In this document: in pieces, positions 7,521 through 14,477 of the stretch
Numbering within the stretch: position 1 is the stretch's first letter
How the letters are laid out: every line of letters begins with the position of its first letter
DNA from: JAJDXO01 sp964620095
GTDB taxonomy: Bacteria > Pseudomonadota > Alphaproteobacteria > Rhodospirillales > UBA2165
NCBI GenBank assembly: GCA_964620095.1
Contig: CAZUGT010000162.1
Location: 1 to 18,360 of the forward strand
DNA length: 18,360 nt
Direction: 5' to 3'
The notes under the pieces: generated by a model
Told to the model about the DNA's origin: nothing
Databases searched by the model: none
Seen by the model: the letters and a program-made list of their open reading frames with translations, nothing else
Made by a program: the position numbers and the translations under genes

Positions 7521-7592
7521 ATTGTCGAGCGCCATTGCTGAGCATTGGCCCTGGACGGCATGGAAACACACATTTGCCGCGTAAGTCAAAGA

Positions 7593-7611
7593 AATTCAGC
7601 AATGTTGAATT
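7593..7611. promoter_or_regulatory. Inverted repeat AATTCA-N7-TGAATT, candidate IclR operator
   Basis: A perfect 6-bp inverted repeat with a 7-bp spacer lies in the intergenic region between the divergent IclR and GlcG-family genes. It overlaps a perfect TATAAT on the minus strand (7614-7609), so a bound protein would block leftward transcription. Regulators of the IclR family usually bind short palindromes in such divergent regions. Assignment to this regulator is inferred from position. Confidence 0.45.
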
Positions 7612-7650
7612 ATATTTGATATTATGAAATCATACCGTAGCGGTTTTCAA
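7609..7650 (-). promoter_or_regulatory. Candidate promoter elements for the leftward tct operon
   Basis: Two possible -10 elements are seen on the minus strand. CATAAT (7626-7621) stands 18 bases after a TTGAAA (7650-7645), and a perfect TATAAT (7614-7609) follows without a clear -35. Either would give a leader of roughly 100-140 bases before the GlcG-family start, including the 16-bp tandem duplication. The AT-rich stretch contrasts with the GC-rich surroundings. Confidence 0.4.
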
Positions 7651-7658
7651 TCGATTGG

Positions 7659-8486
7659 ATGGTGATGAACGTCATATCCGCGAACACTGGGGCCCACCCG
7701 AAGGACGGCCGGACAATCCAGTCGGTAACGCGCGCGCTCGACATTCTCGAAGTGCTGTCCATGTCGGAAGGAGAGATGCCGCTAAACGAGATCGCCCGGA
7801 TGACCGGGCTGAACGTTTCCACCTGCCACCACATATTGCTGACGCTGCTGACCCGGGGGTATGTGGGGCAGGCGCAAAAGGGACGGTCCTATTCCCTTGG
7901 TTCGAAGGTCATCGAGCTTTCTTCAAATCGGGCCCGCCAATTCAGTCTGGTGGATCTGGCGATGCCGGCTCTCCGGGAGTTGAACGACAGAACCGAGGAA
8001 AACGTCCACCTTGCCGTCATTCAGGGCAATGACCTGGTCATCCTGACCGAACTGGCCTCTCCTAAAATCGTCCGGGTGGTGACGGACTCCATCAGCCTGG
8101 CGAATGCGGCGCACGCCAGCGCCATCGGCAAGGCCATCCTCGCCTGGCTGCCCGAGCCGGAAATCACGCGGATTCTCGATCACAAGGGGCTGACCAAATT
8201 CACCGACCGGACGGTCGTCGAGCGTCACGATTTGATCGAGGGGCTTCGCCATGTCAGGCGGTTCGGCTTCGCCATGGAAAAAGAGGAGTTTCTGCCCGGT
8301 GTCGTTAGTGTCGGGACGGCTATCCGGGACTACTCGGGCACGGTTCTCGGCGCCGTCGGCTGTACCATTCCGGGCGGCCGCGCTGACGAGGATCACCTCG
8401 ACCTCGTGAAAACCGCTGTCCAGGAGTGCGTAGGCTCGATCGCGACCAGGTTGGGACGGCCGTCGGGGGACCAAAGAGAGGACTAG
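7659..8486 (+). CDS. IclR family transcriptional regulator
   Basis: A 275-residue DNA-binding regulator. The N-terminal winged helix-turn-helix (about 22-85) contains SVTRALDILEVLSMSEGEMP and LNEIARMTGLNVSTCHHIL, followed by the wing YSLGSKVIEL. The C-terminal effector-binding domain (about 100-265) has the usual HASAIGKAILAWLP segment and VSVGTAIRDYSGTVLGAVGC. Such regulators commonly control adjacent catabolic operons in response to a carboxylic or aromatic effector. It is transcribed away from the GlcG-tct-acyl-CoA operon and is the obvious candidate for its regulator. Two ATG codons, 7659 and 7665, are possible and neither has a strong ribosome-binding site; the longer form is given. The stop is 4 bp from the end of the converging GST gene. 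Confidence 0.94.
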   Translation: MVMNVISANTGAHPKDGRTIQSVTRALDILEVLSMSEGEMPLNEIARMTGLNVSTCHHILLTLLTRGYVGQAQKGRSYSLGSKVIELSSNRARQFSLVDLAMPALRELNDRTEENVHLAVIQGNDLVILTELASPKIVRVVTDSISLANAAHASAIGKAILAWLPEPEITRILDHKGLTKFTDRTVVERHDLIEGLRHVRRFGFAMEKEEFLPGVVSVGTAIRDYSGTVLGAVGCTIPGGRADEDHLDLVKTAVQECVGSIATRLGRPSGDQRED

Positions 8487-8491
8487 GTCCT
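8479..8491. terminator. Small stem over two convergent stop codons
   Basis: AGGAC (8479-8483) and GTCCT (8487-8491) form a 5-bp perfect inverted repeat with TAG as the loop, spanning the end of the IclR gene and the end of the GST gene. It is symmetric and could act on both strands, but it is short and has no U-tract, so termination here is uncertain. Confidence 0.25.
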
Positions 8492-9327
8492 TACGCCGCC
8501 AAGGGCCCAAATCGGGTGACGTCCGTTCCCTCGGCGCGGCGCTGCTCGCAGTAGGCCGCAAACGCCTCCATGGCCGGCGGAATCTCCGAGTTCAGGACCC
8601 CGGCCTGGTAGCTCGGCCGTTCCTTGATGCGCCCGTACCAGCCGAGAAGGTTGGGATGACGATCCAGCGGATAATCCATCAGGTCGAGCCGGTGGACATT
8701 GGGCACCCAAGCAATATCGGCGAGCGAGAACCGGTCGCCCAGGAGCCATTGACGGGTGTTCAAGGCGCCGTCGAGTGCCACGAAATAGTCGTGCTGAATT
8801 TTCAGCTCTTCGTCGATTTCGTCCTTTGGAAAGCCGTCCTCGGACGCCCATACCTTCATGAATTCGGTCAGCTCGTCGTCGCGATGGGACGCGACGAGAT
8901 GAGCCAGCGCCTCGGGCGGCATTTTGTGCATCTTGAACAGGAATTCGTGGGTCAGCAACTTCAAGGAGTGTTGGGCGTCGTCGGCGTCGGCCATCCACTT
9001 CAGCATCGCCGCCTCGTCGTCCTTGTCCGCGGGCCTCAGCGGCGGTTCGGGATACGTGGTGTCCAGGTAGTCGATGATGTCGATGCTCTCGATCATGACC
9101 CGGCCGTCGACCACCATTGCCGGAACCAGACCCTTGGGATTGATGGACTGAAATTCCTCGGTCGCGTGTTCCATCTTCTCCAAGTCGATCTCGTGGCCTG
9201 TCCACGCCAGTCCTTTCTCGTCCAGCACCATCCGCACCCGTTGAGAGCAGCTCGAGAGCCAGAAGTGGTATAAGTGAATGCCCGTGAGCGCCTTCACTTC
9301 CCGGTTTTGGGTATCGATAAACGGCAT
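8491..9327 (-). CDS. Glutathione S-transferase family protein
   Basis: A 278-residue GST-fold protein. The N-terminal thioredoxin-like domain starts at about residue 16 with LTGIHLYHFWLSSCSQRVRM, where the Ser/Cys residues are candidates for activating glutathione. It continues through the cis-Pro loop in NPKGLVPAMVVDG and the glutathione-contacting ESIDIIDYLD. The helical C-terminal domain has the NTRQWLLGDRFSLADIAWVP segment, including the usual N-capping S-x-x-D motif. At nearly 280 residues it is longer than common beta-class GSTs (about 200-220). The start at 9327 is supported by GGGAGA about 6 bases upstream; an extension to 9420 would run through the Crp-like palindrome. It diverges from the DUF1800 gene. 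The substrate is unknown. Confidence 0.9.
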   Translation of the reverse strand: MPFIDTQNREVKALTGIHLYHFWLSSCSQRVRMVLDEKGLAWTGHEIDLEKMEHATEEFQSINPKGLVPAMVVDGRVMIESIDIIDYLDTTYPEPPLRPADKDDEAAMLKWMADADDAQHSLKLLTHEFLFKMHKMPPEALAHLVASHRDDELTEFMKVWASEDGFPKDEIDEELKIQHDYFVALDGALNTRQWLLGDRFSLADIAWVPNVHRLDLMDYPLDRHPNLLGWYGRIKERPSYQAGVLNSEIPPAMEAFAAYCEQRRAEGTDVTRFGPLAA

Positions 9328-9358
9328 TTCGTATCTCCCGCGTGTCCGAATAGCCCTG

Positions 9359-9378
9359 ACTGTGAACACGGTCACAGT
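9359..9378. promoter_or_regulatory. Perfect Crp/Fnr-type palindrome ACTGTGA-N6-TCACAGT
   Basis: A 20-bp element with perfect 7-bp arms contains TGTGA-N6-TCACA exactly, the E. coli CRP consensus core. It lies in the 109-bp region between the divergent GST gene (start 9327) and DUF1800 gene (start 9437). A -10-like TATTAT at 9403-9408 on the plus strand puts its centre about 40-46 bases upstream of the expected start of transcription. A Crp-family regulator of one or both genes is inferred. Confidence 0.65.
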
Positions 9379-9436
9379 AATCTCGCGTGCCGCCATGTAT
9401 TGTATTATCGTCAAGACCATCGACGGACGGCATTTA

Positions 9437-10837
9437 ATGAGATTACTTCTCGTTCTCGGATTTGTCTTCCTGTGGCCGGCTCAGAGTATGGCAATTACAT
9501 ACGATGAGGCACGGCACCTTTTGGCGCGGACCGGTTTCGGCGTCGCCGAGCCGGCCGACATCCAGAAACTCCTGCCGATGAGTTTCAAGCGGGCGGTTGA
9601 TCATTTGCTCGACGGCGTCCGGACCGAGCCTGTGACGGCTGTTCCGGAATTTGCCGCGGACCCCACTGAACGCAAGAAGGTTCGGCGCATGAACGCCGAG
9701 GATCGCCGGGAATTTAACCGGCGCGTAAATGGGGACCGAAAGGCGATGAAAACGTGGTGGGTGGGCGAAATGCTGGCGACGGATTCGCCACTGACCGAGC
9801 ACCTCGTCCTGTTCTGGCACAATCACTTCGCGTCCGAGTCCCGCAAGGTTCGGTTCGGCCAATGGATTTATGACCAAAACGCCATCTTCAGGAAATATGC
9901 TCTCGGCAATTTCGGCAAGATGCTGGTCAAGGTCTCAACCGACCCGGCGATGCTCTGGTATCTGGACGGGCACAAGAACATCAAAGGTAAGCCCAACGAG
10001 AACTTCGCCCGCGAAGTCCTCGAGTTGTTTTCCATGGGCGAGGGCAGAGGCTATACGGAAAAGGATATCCGGGAGGCCGCCCGCGCCTTTACGGGCTGGA
10101 CCGTCGACATGGACACCGGCAAGTTCGATTTCAAATTCGGCCGCCACGACAATGACATCAAGACCGTGCTCGGCGTGGACGGGAACCACGACGGGATGAG
10201 CGTGCTTCGGATCGTCCTGCGTCGGAACGAGGTCGCGGAGTTCATTACCGGAAAACTGTGGCAGGAGTTCGTTTCCCGCGAGCCCGACCCCCGGACGGTC
10301 CGCGAACTGGCCAACGGCTTCCGCGATTCGGGCTATGAGCTCAAGCCGCTGCTGAGAGGTCTGTTGCTCAGCAAGGCCTTTCGCGATCCCGCCAATAGGG
10401 GAATTCTGGTGAAATCTCCAGTCGATCTGGTAATTGGCACGCTGCGTCTGTTCCATTTCAAACAGGTGCCGGCAATCAAGGCTTTTCAGTGGCAGAAAAA
10501 TATGGGTCAGGAACTGTTCGATCCGCCTGATGTGAAGGGCTGGCGCGGGCATACCGCTTGGCTGTCCTCGACGACGGCGCTGCGCCGGGAGCAGTTCGTC
10601 CGCGCGGTTCACCGGGGCCTCCGGGCGGGGCGGGCGGCACAAAACGGCCGGATGATGAAGGCCGGGCCGTTTGGCGCCGCGAACGCGGAAACGCTGCAGG
10701 CGGCATTCAAATTGGAGTGGCAGCGGTTGCCCGGTCTCCTGCTAGCGGCCGCCCCTGCCATGCAGCGGTCGGCGGAAGGCAAAGGCATGAAACGCCTGGC
10801 AAACCTGACCCTCGATCCGGTCTATCAGTTGAAGTAG
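9437..10837 (+). CDS. DUF1800 domain-containing exported protein
   Basis: A 466-residue protein of the DUF1800 family, which has no established function. A Sec signal peptide is seen at residues 1-19 (MRLLLVLGFVFLWPAQSMA). The domain then opens with ARHLLARTGFG and contains family hallmarks: PLTEHLVLFWHNHFAS, ALGNFGKMLVKVSTDPAML with YLDGHKNIKGKPNENFAREV, LELFSMGEG, YTEKDIREAARAFTGW and, near the end, DPPDVKGWRGHTAWLSS. ATG 9437 is preferred because it gives a clean signal peptide; the open frame extends further upstream to 9278, across the palindrome and into the GST gene. The DUF1501 gene follows at 9 bp. The pairing of DUF1800 with DUF1501 is common in bacteria, implying that the two proteins act together outside the cytoplasmic membrane. 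Confidence 0.92.
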   Translation: MRLLLVLGFVFLWPAQSMAITYDEARHLLARTGFGVAEPADIQKLLPMSFKRAVDHLLDGVRTEPVTAVPEFAADPTERKKVRRMNAEDRREFNRRVNGDRKAMKTWWVGEMLATDSPLTEHLVLFWHNHFASESRKVRFGQWIYDQNAIFRKYALGNFGKMLVKVSTDPAMLWYLDGHKNIKGKPNENFAREVLELFSMGEGRGYTEKDIREAARAFTGWTVDMDTGKFDFKFGRHDNDIKTVLGVDGNHDGMSVLRIVLRRNEVAEFITGKLWQEFVSREPDPRTVRELANGFRDSGYELKPLLRGLLLSKAFRDPANRGILVKSPVDLVIGTLRLFHFKQVPAIKAFQWQKNMGQELFDPPDVKGWRGHTAWLSSTTALRREQFVRAVHRGLRAGRAAQNGRMMKAGPFGAANAETLQAAFKLEWQRLPGLLLAAAPAMQRSAEGKGMKRLANLTLDPVYQLK

Positions 10838-10846
10838 GAGATGGAC

Positions 10847-12025
10847 ATGAACCGACGGGAGTTCCTCGCCTATTCATCCATGACCGCCGCCGCTTCGGCG
10901 GCGCCGTTCGGGATTCTGATGCCGCGCGATGCCCATGCCGCCAATGCCGGCTGGGACCGGACGCTCGTTTTGCTCGAGCTGAACGGCGGCAATGACGGTT
11001 TGAACACCGTCGTACCCTACAACGACCCCAAATACTATTCCCTGCGGCCCGAACTCGCGGTGCCGAGGGACAAGGTGATCCAGCTCGACGAGAAACTTGG
11101 GCTCCATCCACGGCTTGAGCCTCTGATGGGCTCGTGGCGGAATCGGGAACTGGCCATCGTCCTCGGCGTCGGCTATCCCGATCCGAACCTGTCTCATTTC
11201 AGAGGAATCGATATCTGGGACAGTGCGTCCGATTCCAAGGAAGTATTGGATGACGGGTGGGTCTCCCGCCTAGTCAAGGAATCCCGCCCGCCGGAGTCGT
11301 ATGCGGCGGACGGCTTGGTGATGGGGCGGAATTCGGTCGGGCCCTTGATGGGCACCGCCGCCCGCGTCGTCCGGCTGCCCAAGGAGCCCGCCAAATTGCT
11401 CAAGCAGGCGAAGCGGCTCAAGACCGGCGGCATGGCCCCGCCGGACAATCCGGCGCTTGCGCATCTGCTGAAACAGAGGCGTGATCTCCGCAGCGCGGCC
11501 GACAAATTCGTCACCAGCCGGATCGCCGATACGGATCCGGGCGGCAGTTTTCCCGAAACGGAGCTTGGCAGGCAGTTCGAGAATGCCGCCCGTCTTATCG
11601 TATCGGGTGCGAAGGTCCCGTTCATCAAGCTTTCGTTGGGCCAGTTCGACACGCACATCGAACAATCGGAGTTGCACGCGGACCTTTTGGGAGAGGTTGC
11701 GGGGGCGATTGCGGCCTTTGCCGCAGCCATGAAGAATACGGGCAACTGGAACAAGGTAGCCGTGATGACCTATGCCGAGTTCGGCCGCCGGCCCGATGAG
11801 AACAATTCGGCGGGCACCGATCACGGCACCTCGGCACCCCACTTCGTGGTCGGCGGCAAAGTCCGGGGCGGGTTCTTCGGCGAGCAACCGCCCCTCGACG
11901 ACCTGGACAACAAGAATCTGAAATATCGGGTCCATTTCCGGTCGATGTATGCATCCGGCGCCCGGGAATGGTGGGGGCAGCGGGCAGGTTTCATTCGCGA
12001 GAAGGGCTTGGGAATTTTTGCCTAA
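10847..12025 (+). CDS. DUF1501 domain-containing protein, Tat-exported
   Basis: A 392-residue DUF1501 protein, related to the alkaline phosphatase/sulfatase superfamily by fold but of unknown activity. The N-terminus MNRREFLAYSS carries a twin-arginine motif (Arg3-Arg4) followed by an alanine-rich core and a likely cut after DAHA (residue 31), so it is probably folded, perhaps with metal, before export. Hallmarks are ELNGGNDGLNTVVPYND, VGYPDPNLSHFRGIDIW, the FDTHIEQSELH segment, MTYAEFGRRPDENNSAGTDH and GTSAPHFVVGG; their Asp/His residues are candidates for metal binding. ATG 10847 is chosen over ATG 10841 because AGGAG (10836-10840) is 6 bases from the former and touches the latter. It lies 9 bp after the DUF1800 gene. 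Confidence 0.92.
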   Translation: MNRREFLAYSSMTAAASAAPFGILMPRDAHAANAGWDRTLVLLELNGGNDGLNTVVPYNDPKYYSLRPELAVPRDKVIQLDEKLGLHPRLEPLMGSWRNRELAIVLGVGYPDPNLSHFRGIDIWDSASDSKEVLDDGWVSRLVKESRPPESYAADGLVMGRNSVGPLMGTAARVVRLPKEPAKLLKQAKRLKTGGMAPPDNPALAHLLKQRRDLRSAADKFVTSRIADTDPGGSFPETELGRQFENAARLIVSGAKVPFIKLSLGQFDTHIEQSELHADLLGEVAGAIAAFAAAMKNTGNWNKVAVMTYAEFGRRPDENNSAGTDHGTSAPHFVVGGKVRGGFFGEQPPLDDLDNKNLKYRVHFRSMYASGAREWWGQRAGFIREKGLGIFA

Positions 12026-12048
12026 GCCCATCGATCCGGGGAGAGAAT

Positions 12049-13020
12049 ATGGGACATCTGCTTGACGGCGAATGGACCGATGACGAGGTCCTGAAGGAAG
12101 TCCGCGACGACGGAAAATACGTCAAGTTCGACAGCATTTTCAGGAACTGGATCACACGAGACGGGGACGGCGAGAAGGGAGGCTTCCCGGCCGAGGCCGG
12201 GCGGTACCACCTTTATTCATCGGTCGCATGTCCGTGGGCCCACCGGACCGAGCTCATCCGGATCTTGAAGAAACTGGACGGGATCGTCGGACACACGGAC
12301 ACCCGCCAAACCATAGGCGGTGAGGGCTGGACGTTCGTGGAACCGCACGTGGTGCCGGGCACCGATCGGTCCGCCACCTATTTGCACGAGGTCTATGCGC
12401 TTTCAGAACCGGCGTACACCGGCCGGGTGTCGGTGCCGGCGCTGTGGGATTCGCACACCCGCAAGGTCGTGTCCAACGAGAGTTCGGAGATCATCGTCAT
12501 GTTCAACGAGGCGTTTGACGGAATTGCGCCTCCGAGCCCGGACTACTATCCCCCGGCGCTGAGGGAGGATATCAACGCGGTCAACGCCATGGTGCTCGAC
12601 GGTATCAACAATGCCGTGAACGAGTGCGGCCGAGGGGTCAGTCAGCAGGCCTATGAGGCTGCTTTCGACAAGCTTTTCCGGACCTTGGACGAACTGGAGG
12701 CACGGCTCAGCCGGCAGCGCTACCTGTGCGGCGATGAGCAAACGCTGGCCGACTGGCGCCTGTTTCCCAATTTGGTGCGCTTCGATGCCATTTATTATCT
12801 GGGATACAAATGCAATCTCCGGCGTATCGCCGATTATCCCAATCTGTCGGAATATCTTCGCGACCTCTATCAGACCCCCGGCATCGACCGGGTTTGCGAC
12901 GTGGCCGGCATGAAGGACGGGGTCTATGGCGGGGCCGGCCCGATCCCCACCAACGGCATCGTGCCAAAAGGACCGGAGATAGACCTGAGGGAGGGACATA
13001 CCCGGAATCGGTTCGGCTGA
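12049..13020 (+). CDS. yqjG: Glutathionyl-hydroquinone reductase (xi-class GST, YqjG/ECM4 family)
   Basis: A 323-residue enzyme of the xi-class GST family, which uses its active-site cysteine to remove glutathione from glutathionyl-hydroquinones. Cys61 lies in the class signature YSSVACPWAHRT (56-67). The downstream VPALWDSHTRKVVSNESSEI contains the glutathione-contacting NESSEI motif, and the helical C-terminal domain includes YLCGDEQTLADWRLFPNLVRFD. Length and motif order match E. coli YqjG. ATG 12049 has GGGGAGAG just upstream; the longer open frame starting inside the DUF1501 gene is rejected. The 23-bp gap after the DUF1501 stop suggests co-transcription with the exported DUF pair, although this protein has no signal peptide and should be cytoplasmic. 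The physiological substrate is not known. Confidence 0.94.
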   Translation: MGHLLDGEWTDDEVLKEVRDDGKYVKFDSIFRNWITRDGDGEKGGFPAEAGRYHLYSSVACPWAHRTELIRILKKLDGIVGHTDTRQTIGGEGWTFVEPHVVPGTDRSATYLHEVYALSEPAYTGRVSVPALWDSHTRKVVSNESSEIIVMFNEAFDGIAPPSPDYYPPALREDINAVNAMVLDGINNAVNECGRGVSQQAYEAAFDKLFRTLDELEARLSRQRYLCGDEQTLADWRLFPNLVRFDAIYYLGYKCNLRRIADYPNLSEYLRDLYQTPGIDRVCDVAGMKDGVYGGAGPIPTNGIVPKGPEIDLREGHTRNRFG

Positions 13021-13095
13021 CGGGAATTTGACGGGCGCGGACGACTTGGCCGTTGAATCAGGCGCATCTCAAACGATTCGGACTTTTATTGGCCG

Positions 13096-13115
13096 CCAAA
13101 CGTTCGTAGGTTTGG
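13096..13115. repeat. Inverted repeat CCAAAC-N8-GTTTGG
   Basis: A perfect 6-bp inverted repeat lies in the 172-bp gap between the glutathionyl-hydroquinone reductase gene and the exported-protein gene. There is no U-tract, so it is a poor terminator; an operator or a leader stem for the downstream gene is possible. I find no convincing -35/-10 pair in the gap. Confidence 0.3.
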
Positions 13116-13192
13116 AAACGACAAACGCGAGCTCGCGGGGAACAGCCGATTGAACGGCCCAAAGCCGGCAGTCAATTGACACGGGAATGGTG

Positions 13193-13738
13193 ATGAACGC
13201 CCTGAGAAACCTGACGCTTGGACTGATATTTGCCGTTGCGCTTGCGGATCTTGCCCGAGCGGAAGATACCGAGATCGATGCCTTTTACGGCACATACGTC
13301 GGCAAGGCGATCGTCGGGAAAGACGGCGTCGCCGGCGAGCGCGACCTCAACGTGGTCATCAAGCCGTTCCGCAAGGGATTTACGGTCGAGTGGACGACGG
13401 TCACCCGGCGGGCCAGCGGCAAAACGAAACGGGCTTCCTACAAAATCAATTTTCGACCCAGCCGCCGCGAGGGCATCTTCGCCTCGGCGATGAAGATCAA
13501 CAAATTCGGCAAGGGCGTTCCCCTGGATCCTCTGAAAGGCGATCCCTACGTCTGGGCGAGGATTTCAGGCAAGACGCTGACAGTCCATGCAATGATCATT
13601 CTGGACGACGGCGGTTTCGAGATGCAGACCTACAACCGGACGCTCACCGGCGATGGAATGTCCCTGGACTTCGAGCGAATTCGCGACGGCCAGCCCCTTC
13701 GCAAGATCAAGGCGTCGCTGGTACGCCAAGGCAAATAG
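13193..13738 (+). CDS. Exported protein of unknown function
   Basis: A 181-residue protein I do not recognise. Residues 1-23 form a Sec signal peptide (MNALRNLTLGLIFAVALADL, then ARA) with a likely cut before EDTEID. The mature part begins FYGTYVGKAIV and shows alternating hydrophobic patterns, e.g. RDLNVVIKPF, FTVEWTTV, LTVHAMIILDDGGFEMQTYN, consistent with a beta-rich, perhaps barrel-like periplasmic domain. It is basic overall and has no cysteine or histidine cluster suggesting a metal or haem site. ATG 13193 is chosen because GGGA (13183-13186) is 6 bases upstream; ATG 13187 is too close. A 172-bp gap separates it from the upstream gene, so it may have its own promoter. It converges on the cupin gene. 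Confidence 0.75.
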   Translation: MNALRNLTLGLIFAVALADLARAEDTEIDAFYGTYVGKAIVGKDGVAGERDLNVVIKPFRKGFTVEWTTVTRRASGKTKRASYKINFRPSRREGIFASAMKINKFGKGVPLDPLKGDPYVWARISGKTLTVHAMIILDDGGFEMQTYNRTLTGDGMSLDFERIRDGQPLRKIKASLVRQGK

Positions 13739-13745
13739 CGCAGTA

Positions 13746-13759
13746 CCGGCTCCGGCCGG
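13746..13759. terminator. GC-rich stem between convergent genes
   Basis: CCGGC (13746-13750) and GCCGG (13755-13759) form a 5-bp stem with a 4-base loop in the 35-bp gap between the convergent exported-protein and cupin genes. Its place fits a bidirectional terminator, but no U-tract follows on either strand. Confidence 0.3.
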
Positions 13760-13773
13760 CGGGGGATGTCGGG

Positions 13774-14331
13774 CTATTCCTTCTTCGACTCCTTGTATTC
13801 CTTGATGATCCGGAAGGCGTCCTCGCTGTATTCGGCGGCCGGGCTGTCGCCGCCGATGACGAACAGCATGATGTGCTCCTCGTCCGGCTCGTCCTCGGTG
13901 ACATTGAAGAACCGCCGCTGAAGGCCCGGCGGGAACGACACCACGTCGAGGGGCCCCGCATCCACGTACTCGTAATCGTCGCCCTCGTTCCAGGCGCACC
14001 GCCATGTACCGGTGATGGGCATGAATGTTTCGTTGGTATCATGGTTGTGCATCAACGGGCCGCAGCCGGGCTTGGCCTTGACGAACCCCATGTTGAAGCC
14101 TTCCGAGATGGGAATCGCGGGGGCGGCCGATGCGTCTTCGCCGACGGGCGACTGAATCGTACCCGAGCCATCATCCTCGGGCGGCTGAAAGCCGATGACA
14201 TTGATTAGCTCACGGTGGCATTCCGGCAGTTCGCTGTCATCGAGACCGCCGCGCGACCCCTTGAGGTCGGCAAAGCGCGCCACCCGCTTCATCATCTCTT
14301 CCTTGGTCCACACTCGTACTGGCGGAAGCAT
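13774..14331 (-). CDS. Cupin domain-containing protein with altered second cupin motif
   Basis: A 185-residue single-domain cupin. Cupin motif 1 is clear at 91-108, GPLMHNHDTNETFMPITG, giving His95, His97 and Glu101 as metal ligands. Motif 2 (126-143) retains the G-x5-P-x-G spacing and ends in Asn143, but the position of the usual third histidine ligand is Arg139 (in LQRRFFN). It may therefore bind metal with three ligands, or act without oxidative chemistry. ATG 14331 has an ideal AGGAGG ribosome-binding site; the longer open frame to 14415 is not supported. It lies 146 bp downstream of the CoA-transferase gene on the same strand, with a weak terminator between, so it is probably separately expressed. 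The C-terminus is highly charged (KEYKESKKE). The function is unknown. Confidence 0.85.
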   Translation of the reverse strand: MLPPVRVWTKEEMMKRVARFADLKGSRGGLDDSELPECHRELINVIGFQPPEDDGSGTIQSPVGEDASAAPAIPISEGFNMGFVKAKPGCGPLMHNHDTNETFMPITGTWRCAWNEGDDYEYVDAGPLDVVSFPPGLQRRFFNVTEDEPDEEHIMLFVIGGDSPAAEYSEDAFRIIKEYKESKKE

Positions 14332-14442
14332 GGGTTCCTCCTCTGAAACGGTGCAATTTGGCAAAAAGATAGCGGTTACGTCACCAATCGTCATCCGGCA
14401 ATCGCGAGGGTACACCTAGTGGCGCCCGGGTCGAAAGACGCG

Positions 14443-14460
14443 AAAAAACAGCCTTGCTGC
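14443..14460 (-). terminator. Weak intrinsic terminator after the CoA-transferase gene
   Basis: On the minus-strand transcript, CAGC-AAG-GCUG forms a short 4-bp stem (14459-14449), extendable by a G-U pair, followed by six U residues (14448-14443). It lies about 20 bases after the CoA-transferase stop. The stem is short, so termination may be partial. Confidence 0.4.
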
Positions 14461-14477
14461 AAGTTCGTTTGTCCGGA

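Noticed and set aside
9278..9436. Extended start of the DUF1800 gene
   Set aside because: It would hide the signal peptide, run through the Crp-type palindrome and overlap the start of the divergent GST gene.
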